From NCBI GenBank assembly GCA_964591605.1, contig CAZQEN010000331.1:1-8473 (forward strand): a DNA stretch of 8,473 nucleotides. The letters run 5' to 3'. This DNA comes from CAYLLT01 sp964591605 (GTDB taxonomy: Bacteria; Planctomycetota; Phycisphaerae; UBA1845; PWPN01). Both the position numbers and the translations under genes were made by a program. A model generated the notes under the pieces. That model made no database searches. It was not told where the DNA came from and saw nothing but the letters and a program-made list of their open reading frames with translations. Every line of letters begins with the position of its first letter. Position 1 is the stretch's first letter. This document shows positions 1 through 6,787 of the stretch, piece after piece.

Positions 1-1222
1 AGAGATCCACACTGACGAGTACGGCCGGGTGAAAGTGCAGTTCCACTGGGACCGCGAAGGCAAGTTCGACGAGAACTCATCCTGCTGGATCCGTGTGTCG
101 CAGGGCATGGCCGGCGGGCAATACGGCATGATGTTCCTGCCGCGGGTGGGGCAGGAGGTCATCGTCGATTTCCTGGAGGGGAATCCGGATCAACCCATCA
201 TCACGGGTCGCGTGTACAACGGCGACCACATGCCGCCCTACTCGCTGCCGGCGGAAAAGACCAAAAGCTGCATCAAAACCCACAGCACGCGAGGCGGAGG
301 CGGGAGCAACGAAATCCGCTTCGAGGACCGCAAGGATGCCGAGCAGATCCTGCTCTACGCCCAGAAAGACCTGCACGTCCGCGTGAAGAACGACCGGGTG
401 GAGAACGTCGAGCACGATCATTACCTGACCGTCAACGCCAGCAAGCACGAACTCGTGAAGGCTCACAAGAGCGGCGAGGTCCGGCTCGACCTGTCCGAGA
501 AGATCGGCGGCAAGAAGTCGCTCGAAGTCGTCGGCGACGTCGGCGAGGACTTCAAGAGCAATCACAGCGAGACGGTGGGCAGCCACTATTACCTGAAAGC
601 CAGCCGCAGCGTGGTCATTGAGGCCGGGACGGAGCTGACGCTCAAGGTGGGCGGCAACTTCATCAAGATCGACGGCCAGACGGTCACGATTCTCGGCACG
701 GTGGTGAACATCAACAGCGGCGGGACGGCCGGAATCGGCTCCCCGGTCACCCTGAAGGCCCCGGCGGCCCCACTGGAGGCGGACCGGGTCGACCCCGGCC
801 GGGACGTGACCTACCAGGGCGGCGAGGAACCGGTCGCACCGGCCGAGGAGACCCCAAAGAAGAAGTCATCGTGGATCGAGATCGAGCTGGTGGACGAGAT
901 CGGCCGGCCGGTGCCCGGCGAGCATTACGAGATTATCGCCCCCGACGGCCAGACGATCCGCGAGGGCACGCTCGACCAGAACGGCCAGGCGCATGAGAAC
1001 GTACCGGATCCGGGAATGTGCCGTATCTCCTTCCCGCGACTGGACTTAGCCGCATGGGATCGGGCGGGCTCGGGGCAGGCGGCCCGGCCGGCTCAACCTG
1101 CGGCGGCCCCGGCGGTGCCGGCGACGACACCCCCTGTCCAGACCCCGGCCTCAATGGCTGGCTCGTCACCCGTTACCAGCCCGGGCGAAGCCGAATCTCT
1201 GGTCAGCACGACAGATCGGTAA
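1..1222 (+). CDS. vgrG: VgrG/TssI spike protein, C-terminal part (5' end outside window)
   Basis: This is the trimeric spike that sits on the Hcp tube of a T6SS and carries cargo or a PAAR tip. The frame is open from base 2, and the first visible residues, EIHTDEYGRVKVQFHWDREG, are the hallmark of the gp5-like OB fold. The GTG at 29 is therefore internal, and the N-terminal gp27-like part lies left of the window. Of 406 visible residues, about 1-80 are the OB fold (with FLEGNPDQPIITGRVYN), about 95-120 the conserved NEIRFEDRKDAEQ segment, and about 120-255 a beta-helix stalk rich in alternating V/I/L. A P/A/E/K linker follows (255-288), then a TTR-like beta-sandwich (290-350; VDEIGRPVPGEHYEI, DQNGQ, CRISFPRLD) and a Pro/Ala/Ser tail to the TAA. 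C-terminal TTR-like domains in other VgrGs are known to dock effectors. The family call is firm; the docking role here is inferred. Confidence 0.95.
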   Translation, partial: EIHTDEYGRVKVQFHWDREGKFDENSSCWIRVSQGMAGGQYGMMFLPRVGQEVIVDFLEGNPDQPIITGRVYNGDHMPPYSLPAEKTKSCIKTHSTRGGGGSNEIRFEDRKDAEQILLYAQKDLHVRVKNDRVENVEHDHYLTVNASKHELVKAHKSGEVRLDLSEKIGGKKSLEVVGDVGEDFKSNHSETVGSHYYLKASRSVVIEAGTELTLKVGGNFIKIDGQTVTILGTVVNINSGGTAGIGSPVTLKAPAAPLEADRVDPGRDVTYQGGEEPVAPAEETPKKKSSWIEIELVDEIGRPVPGEHYEIIAPDGQTIREGTLDQNGQAHENVPDPGMCRISFPRLDLAAWDRAGSGQAARPAQPAAAPAVPATTPPVQTPASMAGSSPVTSPGEAESLVSTTDR

Positions 1223-1244
1223 GCCTGCGTGCCAAGTCTCGTAG

Positions 1245-1287
1245 CGGCCGCCCCCCTGTGGCGGCCGAAGACCGGTGGGCCGCCGGT
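1245..1287 (+). promoter_or_regulatory. Overlapping GC-rich hairpins between vgrG and the LysM gene
   Basis: Arm CGGCCGCC (1245-1252) is the exact reverse complement of GGCGGCCG (1260-1267), giving an 8-bp all-GC stem with a 7-nt loop. A second stem pairs ACCGG (1271-1275) with CCGGT (1283-1287). Alternatively GGCGGCC (1260-1266) can pair with GGCCGCC (1278-1284), which excludes the first stem. No T tract follows, so this is not a simple intrinsic terminator. It may be an mRNA-stabilising or attenuating structure that lowers expression after vgrG, or chance in GC-rich DNA. The complementarity is directly visible; any function is inferred. Confidence 0.4.
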
Positions 1288-1355
1288 ATCGCACCCACAA
1301 CGAGGTGCATTCAGAAGAGAGATGACAACCCCCGCGGCAACGGGGCGATCGGCAG

Positions 1356-1362
1356 AAGGAGG
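1356..1362 (+). promoter_or_regulatory. Shine-Dalgarno AAGGAGG that decides the start of the LysM gene
   Basis: A near-perfect ribosome binding site lies just before three consecutive GTG codons at 1367, 1370 and 1373. Spacing favours GTG 1370 (7 nt). The earlier in-frame starts at 1229 and 1322 lack such a site, and 1229 would give an N-terminus with no domain character overlapping the intergenic hairpins. Confidence 0.7.
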
Positions 1363-1369
1363 CACGGTG

Positions 1370-2203
1370 GTGGTGGCGAGTCTCAGTATGAACGGCGAGG
1401 GTCTTCGGCAGCGGCGCGCGGCGGAGATACGCGCGGCCCTGCAGGCCAGGCGCCAGCAGACACCCATGATGGGGGGATCGGACTTGAACGAACTCAGCCA
1501 GGTCGAGGCAAACGAGGCCCCGGAGATCGAGGAAACCGCGACCGGGACGCAGAACGTCGGGCCGGTCGGCTCTGGAGAGCGCGTCGTCAAAGAGGGCGAG
1601 TGCATTTCCAGCATTGCCATGGACACCGGGCACTTCTGCGACACGATCTGGGACGACCCGGCGAATGCCGAGCTGCGCGAGACGCGGAAAGACCCGAACG
1701 TGCTGTTGCCGGGCGACCGCGTTCACGTACCGGAGCTGCGCAAGAAGGACGACACCGGCCAGACCGAGATGCGGCATCGGTTTGTCCGCAAGGGCTGGCC
1801 GGAGATGCTGCGGATCCGCGTGCTGCTCGACGGTGAACCGCGCGGCAACGAGCCGTACACGATCGAGATCGACGGCTCGACGTTCGAAGGGACGACCGAC
1901 GCCGACGGCAAGCTGAGCTGCCCGATCGTGCCCAACGCCCGCCGGGCGAACCTGCGGGTGGGCGTCGAACCGGACGTGAGTCGGTACACGTTCACCCTGG
2001 GCGCGATGGACCCGATCGAACATATCCGCGGCGTCCAGGGCCGGCTCATCAACCTGGGCTTCGACTGCGGCGCCATCGACGGCATCTGCGGGCCGAAGAC
2101 TGAGGCGGCGCTACGCGAGTACCAGAAGAGCCGCAAGCTTCCCGTCACCGGTGAGCCGGACGAGACCACGCGGAAGCAGTTGCAGGCGGATTTCGGCTGC
2201 TGA
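1370..2203 (+). CDS. LysM / TTR-like / peptidoglycan-binding-domain protein of a T6SS spike cluster
   Basis: Probable accessory or adaptor protein of the injection spike, 277 aa with GTG 1370 as start. After a charged N-terminus (1-65), residues about 70-124 form a LysM-like module (VKEGECISSIA, DDPANAELRETRKDPNVLLPGD, VHVP). Residues about 144-203 form a TTR-like beta-sandwich (LRIRVLLDGEPRGNEPYTIEIDG, TTDADGKLSCPI). Residues about 219-277 form a PG_binding_1 domain with the classic RLINLGFDCGAIDGICGPKT loop and the VTGEPDETTRKQL helix. Six cysteines (78, 90, 184, 233, 240, 277) could form disulfides outside the cytoplasm. There is no signal peptide or membrane segment, so export by the spike rather than Sec fits better. 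It lies 22 bp before the phosphoesterase gene. LysM and PGB folds normally bind glycan or peptidoglycan; actual binding here is inferred. A muramidase-type catalytic domain is absent, so I do not call it an enzyme. Confidence 0.88.
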   Translation: MVASLSMNGEGLRQRRAAEIRAALQARRQQTPMMGGSDLNELSQVEANEAPEIEETATGTQNVGPVGSGERVVKEGECISSIAMDTGHFCDTIWDDPANAELRETRKDPNVLLPGDRVHVPELRKKDDTGQTEMRHRFVRKGWPEMLRIRVLLDGEPRGNEPYTIEIDGSTFEGTTDADGKLSCPIVPNARRANLRVGVEPDVSRYTFTLGAMDPIEHIRGVQGRLINLGFDCGAIDGICGPKTEAALREYQKSRKLPVTGEPDETTRKQLQADFGC

Positions 2204-2210
2204 TCGGTAC

Positions 2211-2216
2211 AGGAGG
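2211..2216 (+). promoter_or_regulatory. Shine-Dalgarno AGGAGG of the metallophosphoesterase gene
   Basis: AGGAGG sits 9 nt before ATG 2226, in the 22-bp gap after the upstream stop. It fixes the start at 2226 and argues against the longer in-frame extension from 2151, which would overlap the previous gene and add an Arg-rich leader. Confidence 0.75.
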
Positions 2217-2225
2217 CACAGGGCG

Positions 2226-4721
2226 ATGTCCAACGAGAATACACCCTCGAAAAACGGAACCCGGCCGAAGGCTTTCGACATCCACCAGGCCGCCCGCGAC
2301 GCGGCACGCAAAGTGGAGGGACAGCCGGACGCCGGGGAAGGAATCGACACCCGCTCCGGGATGGAGCGGTGGAAGGATATGAGTGATCCGAAGCCGACGC
2401 CCGCCGGCGGCGCGGCCCAGCGCGGTGCGGCCCGTCGCGACTGGAACGCCGTGGATGAATCCACGCATGTGCCCGCGCGGATTCTGTGGCCCGCGCTGGG
2501 CTTTCCGGCGGTGATCGCCCCCGGCAGCAGCGATCCGGCCATCGCGGCCCGGACGATCTGCCTGCTGGTGCTCAGCGATCGCGATCCGCGGCGCCATCCG
2601 CTGTCCAAGCGCGACGTGGCCCGGCACCTGCGGATCGTTCCCTGGGCCCAGCGGCGGGAGAAGCGCTACCTGCGGCCCGGCGGGGCCGAGTCGTTCCAGG
2701 AAGAGGAGATCGAGGTCCGGCACACCGAGAGCTTCCAGGACGACGGCCGTGCGCAGCTCGTCAACGTGGGCGGCACGCGCAGCGCGGCTGACCCGGAGGG
2801 CAAGCACGGATTCGTCGTCGGCCTGTCCACGTGGGTGCGCAACTTCTACGCCGGCCTTCCCGCAAACAGGCGCCTGCCGTATCTGTACGAGATTCGCATC
2901 CTCGAGCACGCGATGTCGCGGTTTTCGCGCGACCTGTATCACCTGTTCTGGGTCAACAAGGGCAGGAACGATGACAAGCAGGTGCGCTCTGACGAGATGC
3001 ATCTGCTGCTCGAGCATCACGCCCGTTCTTCGCGGTTCGGCAACGACGGCGTGCTGCCGCTCAGCAAGTTCGTGGGCAAGACGCGCGAAGCGTATGAGCG
3101 CAAGTACGTCCGCGAGTACGAATACGAACTCGAGGCGCCCGAGGCCCCGGACCATCGCACCGAGGTGCTTCATCCGGTCTTCATCCGCGAGCCGGCGGCG
3201 CAGCTCAACATCGGGCACCTGACCGATCTGCACCTGGACACCCGCATTGAGGCGCTGGACCGAAAACTCAAGAAGGCGGGCGCGAAAATGCACAACTGGA
3301 ACCAGGCCTGCACGGAGCTGTACGAGAAGGCCAAGGGCGATTGCGACATCGTGCTCATGACGGGCGATCTGATCGACTACGGCCGCGGGTACGACGGGCA
3401 CAGCCCGATGAGCTCCAACACGTCCTACCTGCGCGACCGGAACTGGTTCAATTTCTACAGGTTCCTCGCGTCGGGGAAGAATTACGCGGTGCCAGTTTAC
3501 ACCACCCTCGGCAACCATGACTGGCGCATCAACCCGTACCCGCTGCTGAACGACAGCGCCCCCAAGCCGCACGAAGTCGGGGCTGACAAGGCCGAGCTGA
3601 ACAAGGCATATGGTTCGGGGGCCAAGGCCAAGTCGTACAGCACGGATCCAGGCATGGTGGTCGAGGGCCTCGGCCGGCTGGTCTTCGCCCGCGACGGCAG
3701 TTTCGAGGTCACCCGGACCGCGCTGGTCACAACCACGGCCTCGGTCGCCTGGTATCTGCTGCTGATCAACCCGTTCCCGGACTACTCCTGCCGTCTGCCC
3801 GGCGGCTACAACCTGCTGATGCTCGACTGGGCGGAGGACGAAATCGTCGATCCCAAGCCCATTCTCGGCGGAGAGGAGCAATCGAGAGGCATTCTTCCGG
3901 ACAATTACGGCGGGCCGCTCGCCCAGAACTGCCTGAGCAGCGTGCAGAAGGCGCTGGTGGAGCACGTCGCCGGTGCGCCGGGGACGAAGATCCTGGGCAT
4001 CCATCAGCCGCCGGTCGGCCCGCACGAGCACTGGACGGACGACGAGCTGGCCCGCGGCCGCGTGCGCTACACGGAAAACGATCTGCGGGCGGCGTGGGAC
4101 GCCATCAACCACCGGAGTCACAACGGAGCGTTCGAGGGAACGAAGAACGAACGGGTCGATAGCCTGCACCGGTGCAGCGGAGTGGAATTTGACGAAAAGC
4201 TTCTGAATGCCATCGTTCTGTACGGCGCGACGCATCCGGGCGGCGAATACCCGACGCTGGCCATCCGCACGAAGGACTATGAGCCGCTCGGCCGTGAGGC
4301 CACCTGCGGCACGTTCATCAAGGAGCGGGACTGGCTCATCTGGAAACTGCGGCAGGCCCGGTTCAGTCTCGTGGTTGCGGGCCACATTCATCGGCGCCAC
4401 GTGCTGATCATCGACGACGTCGGGAGGGATCTGCCTCCGGAGTGGCGCGGCAAGTGGGTGGTGCGGTCGGTGCCGAGCGGCAAGCCTCCGGCGGGCCAGC
4501 GGCCGCTGTTCGTGAACTCGACTTCCGCCGGTCCGCGCGGGCACATTTATGCGTCGCGCGGCAAGTATCTGTCCGCCGACTCGGGTTACACGTACATCAG
4601 CGTCGCCGCGAACGGCGCGGTCGACAAGGTCGAGTTCCGGCCGGAGACGGCCAAAGACCCCAGTACGGTTGCGGCGCCGTCGCCCTGGATCGATGAGGGG
4701 GCGCCGATTGGGGCGAAGTGA
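2226..4721 (+). CDS. Large calcineurin-like metallophosphoesterase, candidate spike-delivered enzyme
   Basis: Predicted two-metal phosphoesterase of 831 aa. The C-terminal half holds every expected metal-site motif in order: HLTDLHLD (D334, H336), MTGDLIDYG (D381), TLGNHDWR (N430, H431), GIHQPP (H593) and VAGHIHRRH (H720, H722). The catalytic core therefore looks intact. Between GNHD and GIH there is an insert of about 160 residues containing a hydrophobic stretch (SVAWYLLLINPFPDYS). Residues 1-75 are polar and likely flexible. Residues about 75-330 form a region I cannot assign (WPALGFPAVIAPG; an RNFYAGLP...EIRILEHAMSRFSRDLYHLFW helical part). There is no signal peptide. Single-domain members of this superfamily are often 250-350 aa, so this protein is far longer. 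Substrate (nucleotide, phospholipid, nucleic acid or other phosphoester) cannot be read from sequence. The position between two spike-associated genes suggests cargo; a housekeeping role is the alternative. Confidence 0.88.
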   Translation: MSNENTPSKNGTRPKAFDIHQAARDAARKVEGQPDAGEGIDTRSGMERWKDMSDPKPTPAGGAAQRGAARRDWNAVDESTHVPARILWPALGFPAVIAPGSSDPAIAARTICLLVLSDRDPRRHPLSKRDVARHLRIVPWAQRREKRYLRPGGAESFQEEEIEVRHTESFQDDGRAQLVNVGGTRSAADPEGKHGFVVGLSTWVRNFYAGLPANRRLPYLYEIRILEHAMSRFSRDLYHLFWVNKGRNDDKQVRSDEMHLLLEHHARSSRFGNDGVLPLSKFVGKTREAYERKYVREYEYELEAPEAPDHRTEVLHPVFIREPAAQLNIGHLTDLHLDTRIEALDRKLKKAGAKMHNWNQACTELYEKAKGDCDIVLMTGDLIDYGRGYDGHSPMSSNTSYLRDRNWFNFYRFLASGKNYAVPVYTTLGNHDWRINPYPLLNDSAPKPHEVGADKAELNKAYGSGAKAKSYSTDPGMVVEGLGRLVFARDGSFEVTRTALVTTTASVAWYLLLINPFPDYSCRLPGGYNLLMLDWAEDEIVDPKPILGGEEQSRGILPDNYGGPLAQNCLSSVQKALVEHVAGAPGTKILGIHQPPVGPHEHWTDDELARGRVRYTENDLRAAWDAINHRSHNGAFEGTKNERVDSLHRCSGVEFDEKLLNAIVLYGATHPGGEYPTLAIRTKDYEPLGREATCGTFIKERDWLIWKLRQARFSLVVAGHIHRRHVLIIDDVGRDLPPEWRGKWVVRSVPSGKPPAGQRPLFVNSTSAGPRGHIYASRGKYLSADSGYTYISVAANGAVDKVEFRPETAKDPSTVAAPSPWIDEGAPIGAK

Positions 4722-4722
4722 A

Positions 4723-4764
4723 AGACGTGAGACGTGAGACGTGAGACGTGAGACGTGAGACGTG
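4723..4764 (+). repeat. Six perfect tandem copies of heptamer AGACGTG
   Basis: The array begins 1 nt after the phosphoesterase stop and consists of exactly six uninterrupted 7-bp units. A degenerate array with the same 7-bp period and mostly opposite sequence sense follows at 4791-4818. Identical copies imply recent slippage or gene-conversion activity. I associate GACGTGA-type intergenic heptamers with planctomycete-like genomes, from memory only. Confidence 0.95.
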
Positions 4765-4820
4765 ATAAACCAAAGGTCGGCGAATGGCCTTCTAACATCT
4801 AACATCGCATGTCTCACATC
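4752..4820 (+). promoter_or_regulatory. Possible stem-loop joining the heptamer array to the leader of the PAAR gene
   Basis: GACGTGAGACGTG (4752-4764) can pair with CATGTCTCACATC (4808-4820): 11 Watson-Crick pairs, one G-U and one mismatch, with a loop of about 43 nt. Because the left arm is repetitive, the pairing can slide in steps of 7 bp. The right arm ends 2 nt before the GAAGAAGGA ribosome binding site. The base-pairing is seen directly; an effect on translation or mRNA stability is inferred. Confidence 0.4.
4791..4818 (+). repeat. Degenerate 7-bp-period array (TCTAACA TCTAACA TCGCATG TCTCACA)
   Basis: Two exact TCTAACA units are followed by two related heptamers. TCTCACA is close to the reverse complement of the upstream GTGAGAC phase, so the gap holds two arrays of equal period in opposing orientation. 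Confidence 0.6.
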
Positions 4821-4822
4821 GC

Positions 4823-4831
4823 GAAGAAGGA
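4823..4831 (+). promoter_or_regulatory. Ribosome binding site of the PAAR fusion gene
   Basis: GAAGAAGGA ends 6 nt before ATG 4838. A second ATG at 4831 is in another frame and reaches a stop after ten codons, so 4838 is the start. Confidence 0.65.
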
Positions 4832-4837
4832 TGGCTC

Positions 4838-6781
4838 ATGCCGAAGGCGGCACGATTATCTGATCCGGCCTCGCACATGATGACGCCGATGTCGCCGGGC
4901 GCGGCCAGCGCGAACGTCAACATCGGCGGGATGAAGGCGTGGCGGGCCCTGCCGGTGGGGCTGGGCGCGGGTATCGAAAGCGCGCTGAACTCCATGAAGC
5001 AGCTCGTCGACTCGCCCACTCTGGACCCGGTCAGCACGCCGGCGACGCTGACCCAGGTGTTCGCCGGCTTGATGCAGGATGCGGCGAAGGCGGCCGGCAA
5101 AGGTTCGCCCTCGGCCCCGGGCACGACCGCGGGCGAATTCGGCAAGCTGATGGCCACCAACATCAAGGAGACGGCCACGTACGCGAGCGCGGCGGCCGTG
5201 CCGGGCGGTCAACCCGCGGCGTTGGCTGCCTACACGCTGGCCATGAAGAAGGCGGCGGCGGATTTTGCCTCCGCGGCGATCAAGGCCATCGCCGGGATGA
5301 CCGACACGCATGTCTGCCCCCAGCCCAGCGGACCGATCCCGCACGGCCCGGGCGTGGTCACCAGGGGCAGCAAGAGCGTGTTCATCAACGGCCTGCCGGC
5401 TTGTCGGCAGGGTGACAAGCTGTTCGAGGCGGCGGGCGGCTCCGACCCCATCGTCAAGGGTTGCCCGAGCGTGAACATCGGTGACGACGGCGGCGGGCCG
5501 GGCTCCGGTGATTCGACGCCCGACGAAGCCGCGTCTGCGGAAGCCCTGGCGCTGGCCGAACAGATCGCGTGGGCGCAGACCTCGCCAGCCGCCCCTGTGG
5601 CAGCCAAAACGCTGCTGAGCAGTCAGGACCGGGCCGAATGGCGACCGACGCAGGCGGCTCCAGAAGAGGAATCTGCGAAAAAGACCCAGTTAGAGCACCG
5701 CGTTGCGTTCCGCGTGGTGATCGACCAGACCGGAGAGCCGGTCCCCGGCGTGGCGCTGCAGATCACGCTGCCGGACGGGCAGAAGCTGTCCCGCACCACG
5801 GATGACGCCGGGCAGATCGAGATTGCCGATCTCACAGCGCCCGGCCAGTGTCGGGTGGCCTGCTCGATGGAGGGCGCCCGCCTGGGTACCACGTACGATT
5901 TCGTCGGCAATGGTGAGCTGCGCTCGACTCCGGTGGATCTGCACGATGCGGGGGCGACGGCGGCCCGCGAACCCCGCGGCGGCATCATCGCCGAGATCGA
6001 AGCACACCGCGTCCAGACCGGCGAGACGCTCGAAAGCCTCGCCCGGGCGGCGGGCTTGACCTGGCAGGAACTTGCGTTATTCAATTGGAGCACGTCCAAT
6101 CCCGACGAGATCAATCGGCATCTGCGGGCGGACGTCGGGTGCACCCAGACCACCCGTGATGGCCGGAACTACATCTTTGACAGCAACGACGAGCCGGGCA
6201 TTGTCTATGTCCCCCGGCCGTGGATGCAGAGCGGTCTGGCGACGGATCGCGTCCACACGCTGCGTGTGCAGACACTGGCCTACGGGCCGCACGTGCGGCG
6301 GCTCCGGCTCTTTGACGCCGAAGGGAAAGCCATCCCCGGCGCCCTGTACGCGGTCGAGGTGAATGACCGCGAGGTCTCGCGCGGACAGGCGGATGAGAAC
6401 GGCGACATCATGCTGACGAACATCCACGCGAGCGTCTGCACGGTCCGCTGGAGCCATCCGGGCCAGCCGGCCGGGGTGGAGATGATCGAGGACGGCGACT
6501 CGCCCGACGATGCACCCGCGATGTGTGTGCCCGACTCGGAGTTCGACTATGCCCGCGATATTCACATCGATCTCGACACGGCCGGCGGGTCCGGCGCCGA
6601 TGACGGTCAGGATGCGGTGCGAAAACGGCTGAGCAACATGGGCTACTGCGCCGGGCAGACGCTGGCTGAGCAGGTCAGCGCTTTTCAGCGCGACGCCCGG
6701 CAGGCGGTCACCGGCGTGCTGGAGGATGCGCTGGCCGCGGTGCGGGACCATCACGACGAGCGATGCCGGCCTCCGGGGTAA
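4838..6781 (+). CDS. PAAR spike-tip protein fused to TTR-like, LysM and degenerate peptidoglycan-binding modules
   Basis: Predicted T6SS tip protein of 647 aa that caps VgrG. The PAAR fold is split: AARLSDPASH and ANVNIGGMKAWR (1-36), then an Ala-rich helical insert (about 37-155), then DTHVCPQPSGPIPHGPG, SVFINGLPACRQGD and DPIVKGCPSVNIGD (156-216). A Gly/Ala linker leads to a first TTR-like module (286-345; DQTGEPVPGVALQITLPDG, TDDAGQIEI). A LysM-like module follows (387-461; HRVQTGETLESLARAAGLTW, INRHLRADVGC, YVPRPW), then a second TTR-like module (472-549; DAEGKAIPGALYAVEV, ADENGDIML, CTVRW) and a shortened PGB-like domain (589-643). The latter keeps VRKRLSNMGYC and VTGVLEDAL but lacks the DGxxGPxT loop. 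Cys604 and Cys643 match Cys233 and Cys277 of the upstream LysM protein. No toxin domain is recognised, so it looks like a docking or extension tip. The next gene starts 6 bp later. Confidence 0.9.
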   Translation: MPKAARLSDPASHMMTPMSPGAASANVNIGGMKAWRALPVGLGAGIESALNSMKQLVDSPTLDPVSTPATLTQVFAGLMQDAAKAAGKGSPSAPGTTAGEFGKLMATNIKETATYASAAAVPGGQPAALAAYTLAMKKAAADFASAAIKAIAGMTDTHVCPQPSGPIPHGPGVVTRGSKSVFINGLPACRQGDKLFEAAGGSDPIVKGCPSVNIGDDGGGPGSGDSTPDEAASAEALALAEQIAWAQTSPAAPVAAKTLLSSQDRAEWRPTQAAPEEESAKKTQLEHRVAFRVVIDQTGEPVPGVALQITLPDGQKLSRTTDDAGQIEIADLTAPGQCRVACSMEGARLGTTYDFVGNGELRSTPVDLHDAGATAAREPRGGIIAEIEAHRVQTGETLESLARAAGLTWQELALFNWSTSNPDEINRHLRADVGCTQTTRDGRNYIFDSNDEPGIVYVPRPWMQSGLATDRVHTLRVQTLAYGPHVRRLRLFDAEGKAIPGALYAVEVNDREVSRGQADENGDIMLTNIHASVCTVRWSHPGQPAGVEMIEDGDSPDDAPAMCVPDSEFDYARDIHIDLDTAGGSGADDGQDAVRKRLSNMGYCAGQTLAEQVSAFQRDARQAVTGVLEDALAAVRDHHDERCRPPG

Positions 6782-6787
6782 GCACGC

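Noticed and set aside
29..31. GTG at 29 as the true start of vgrG
   Set aside because: The frame is open to base 2 and encodes the conserved EIHTDEYGR segment upstream of it, so the gene continues to the left of the window.
1229..1369. N-terminal extension of the LysM protein from the start at 1229 or ATG 1322
   Set aside because: AAGGAGG at 1356-1362 points to GTG 1370; the upstream residues look like translated intergenic DNA and contain the hairpin arms.
1018..1836. 272-codon + frame overlapping the vgrG end and the LysM gene
   Set aside because: Gly/Arg-rich out-of-frame shadow; it conflicts with two motif-supported genes.
2145..4817. 890-codon minus-strand open frame opposite the metallophosphoesterase gene
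   Set aside because: It mirrors a + gene with clear motifs; its Arg/Val/Ala/His-rich composition shows no domain pattern, and its N-terminus reads the heptamer repeats (repeated SRLTSHV). It is a GC-driven antisense shadow.
4723..4820. Heptamer region as a CRISPR array
   Set aside because: Units are 7 bp with no spacers; CRISPR repeats are over 20 bp and separated by unique spacers.
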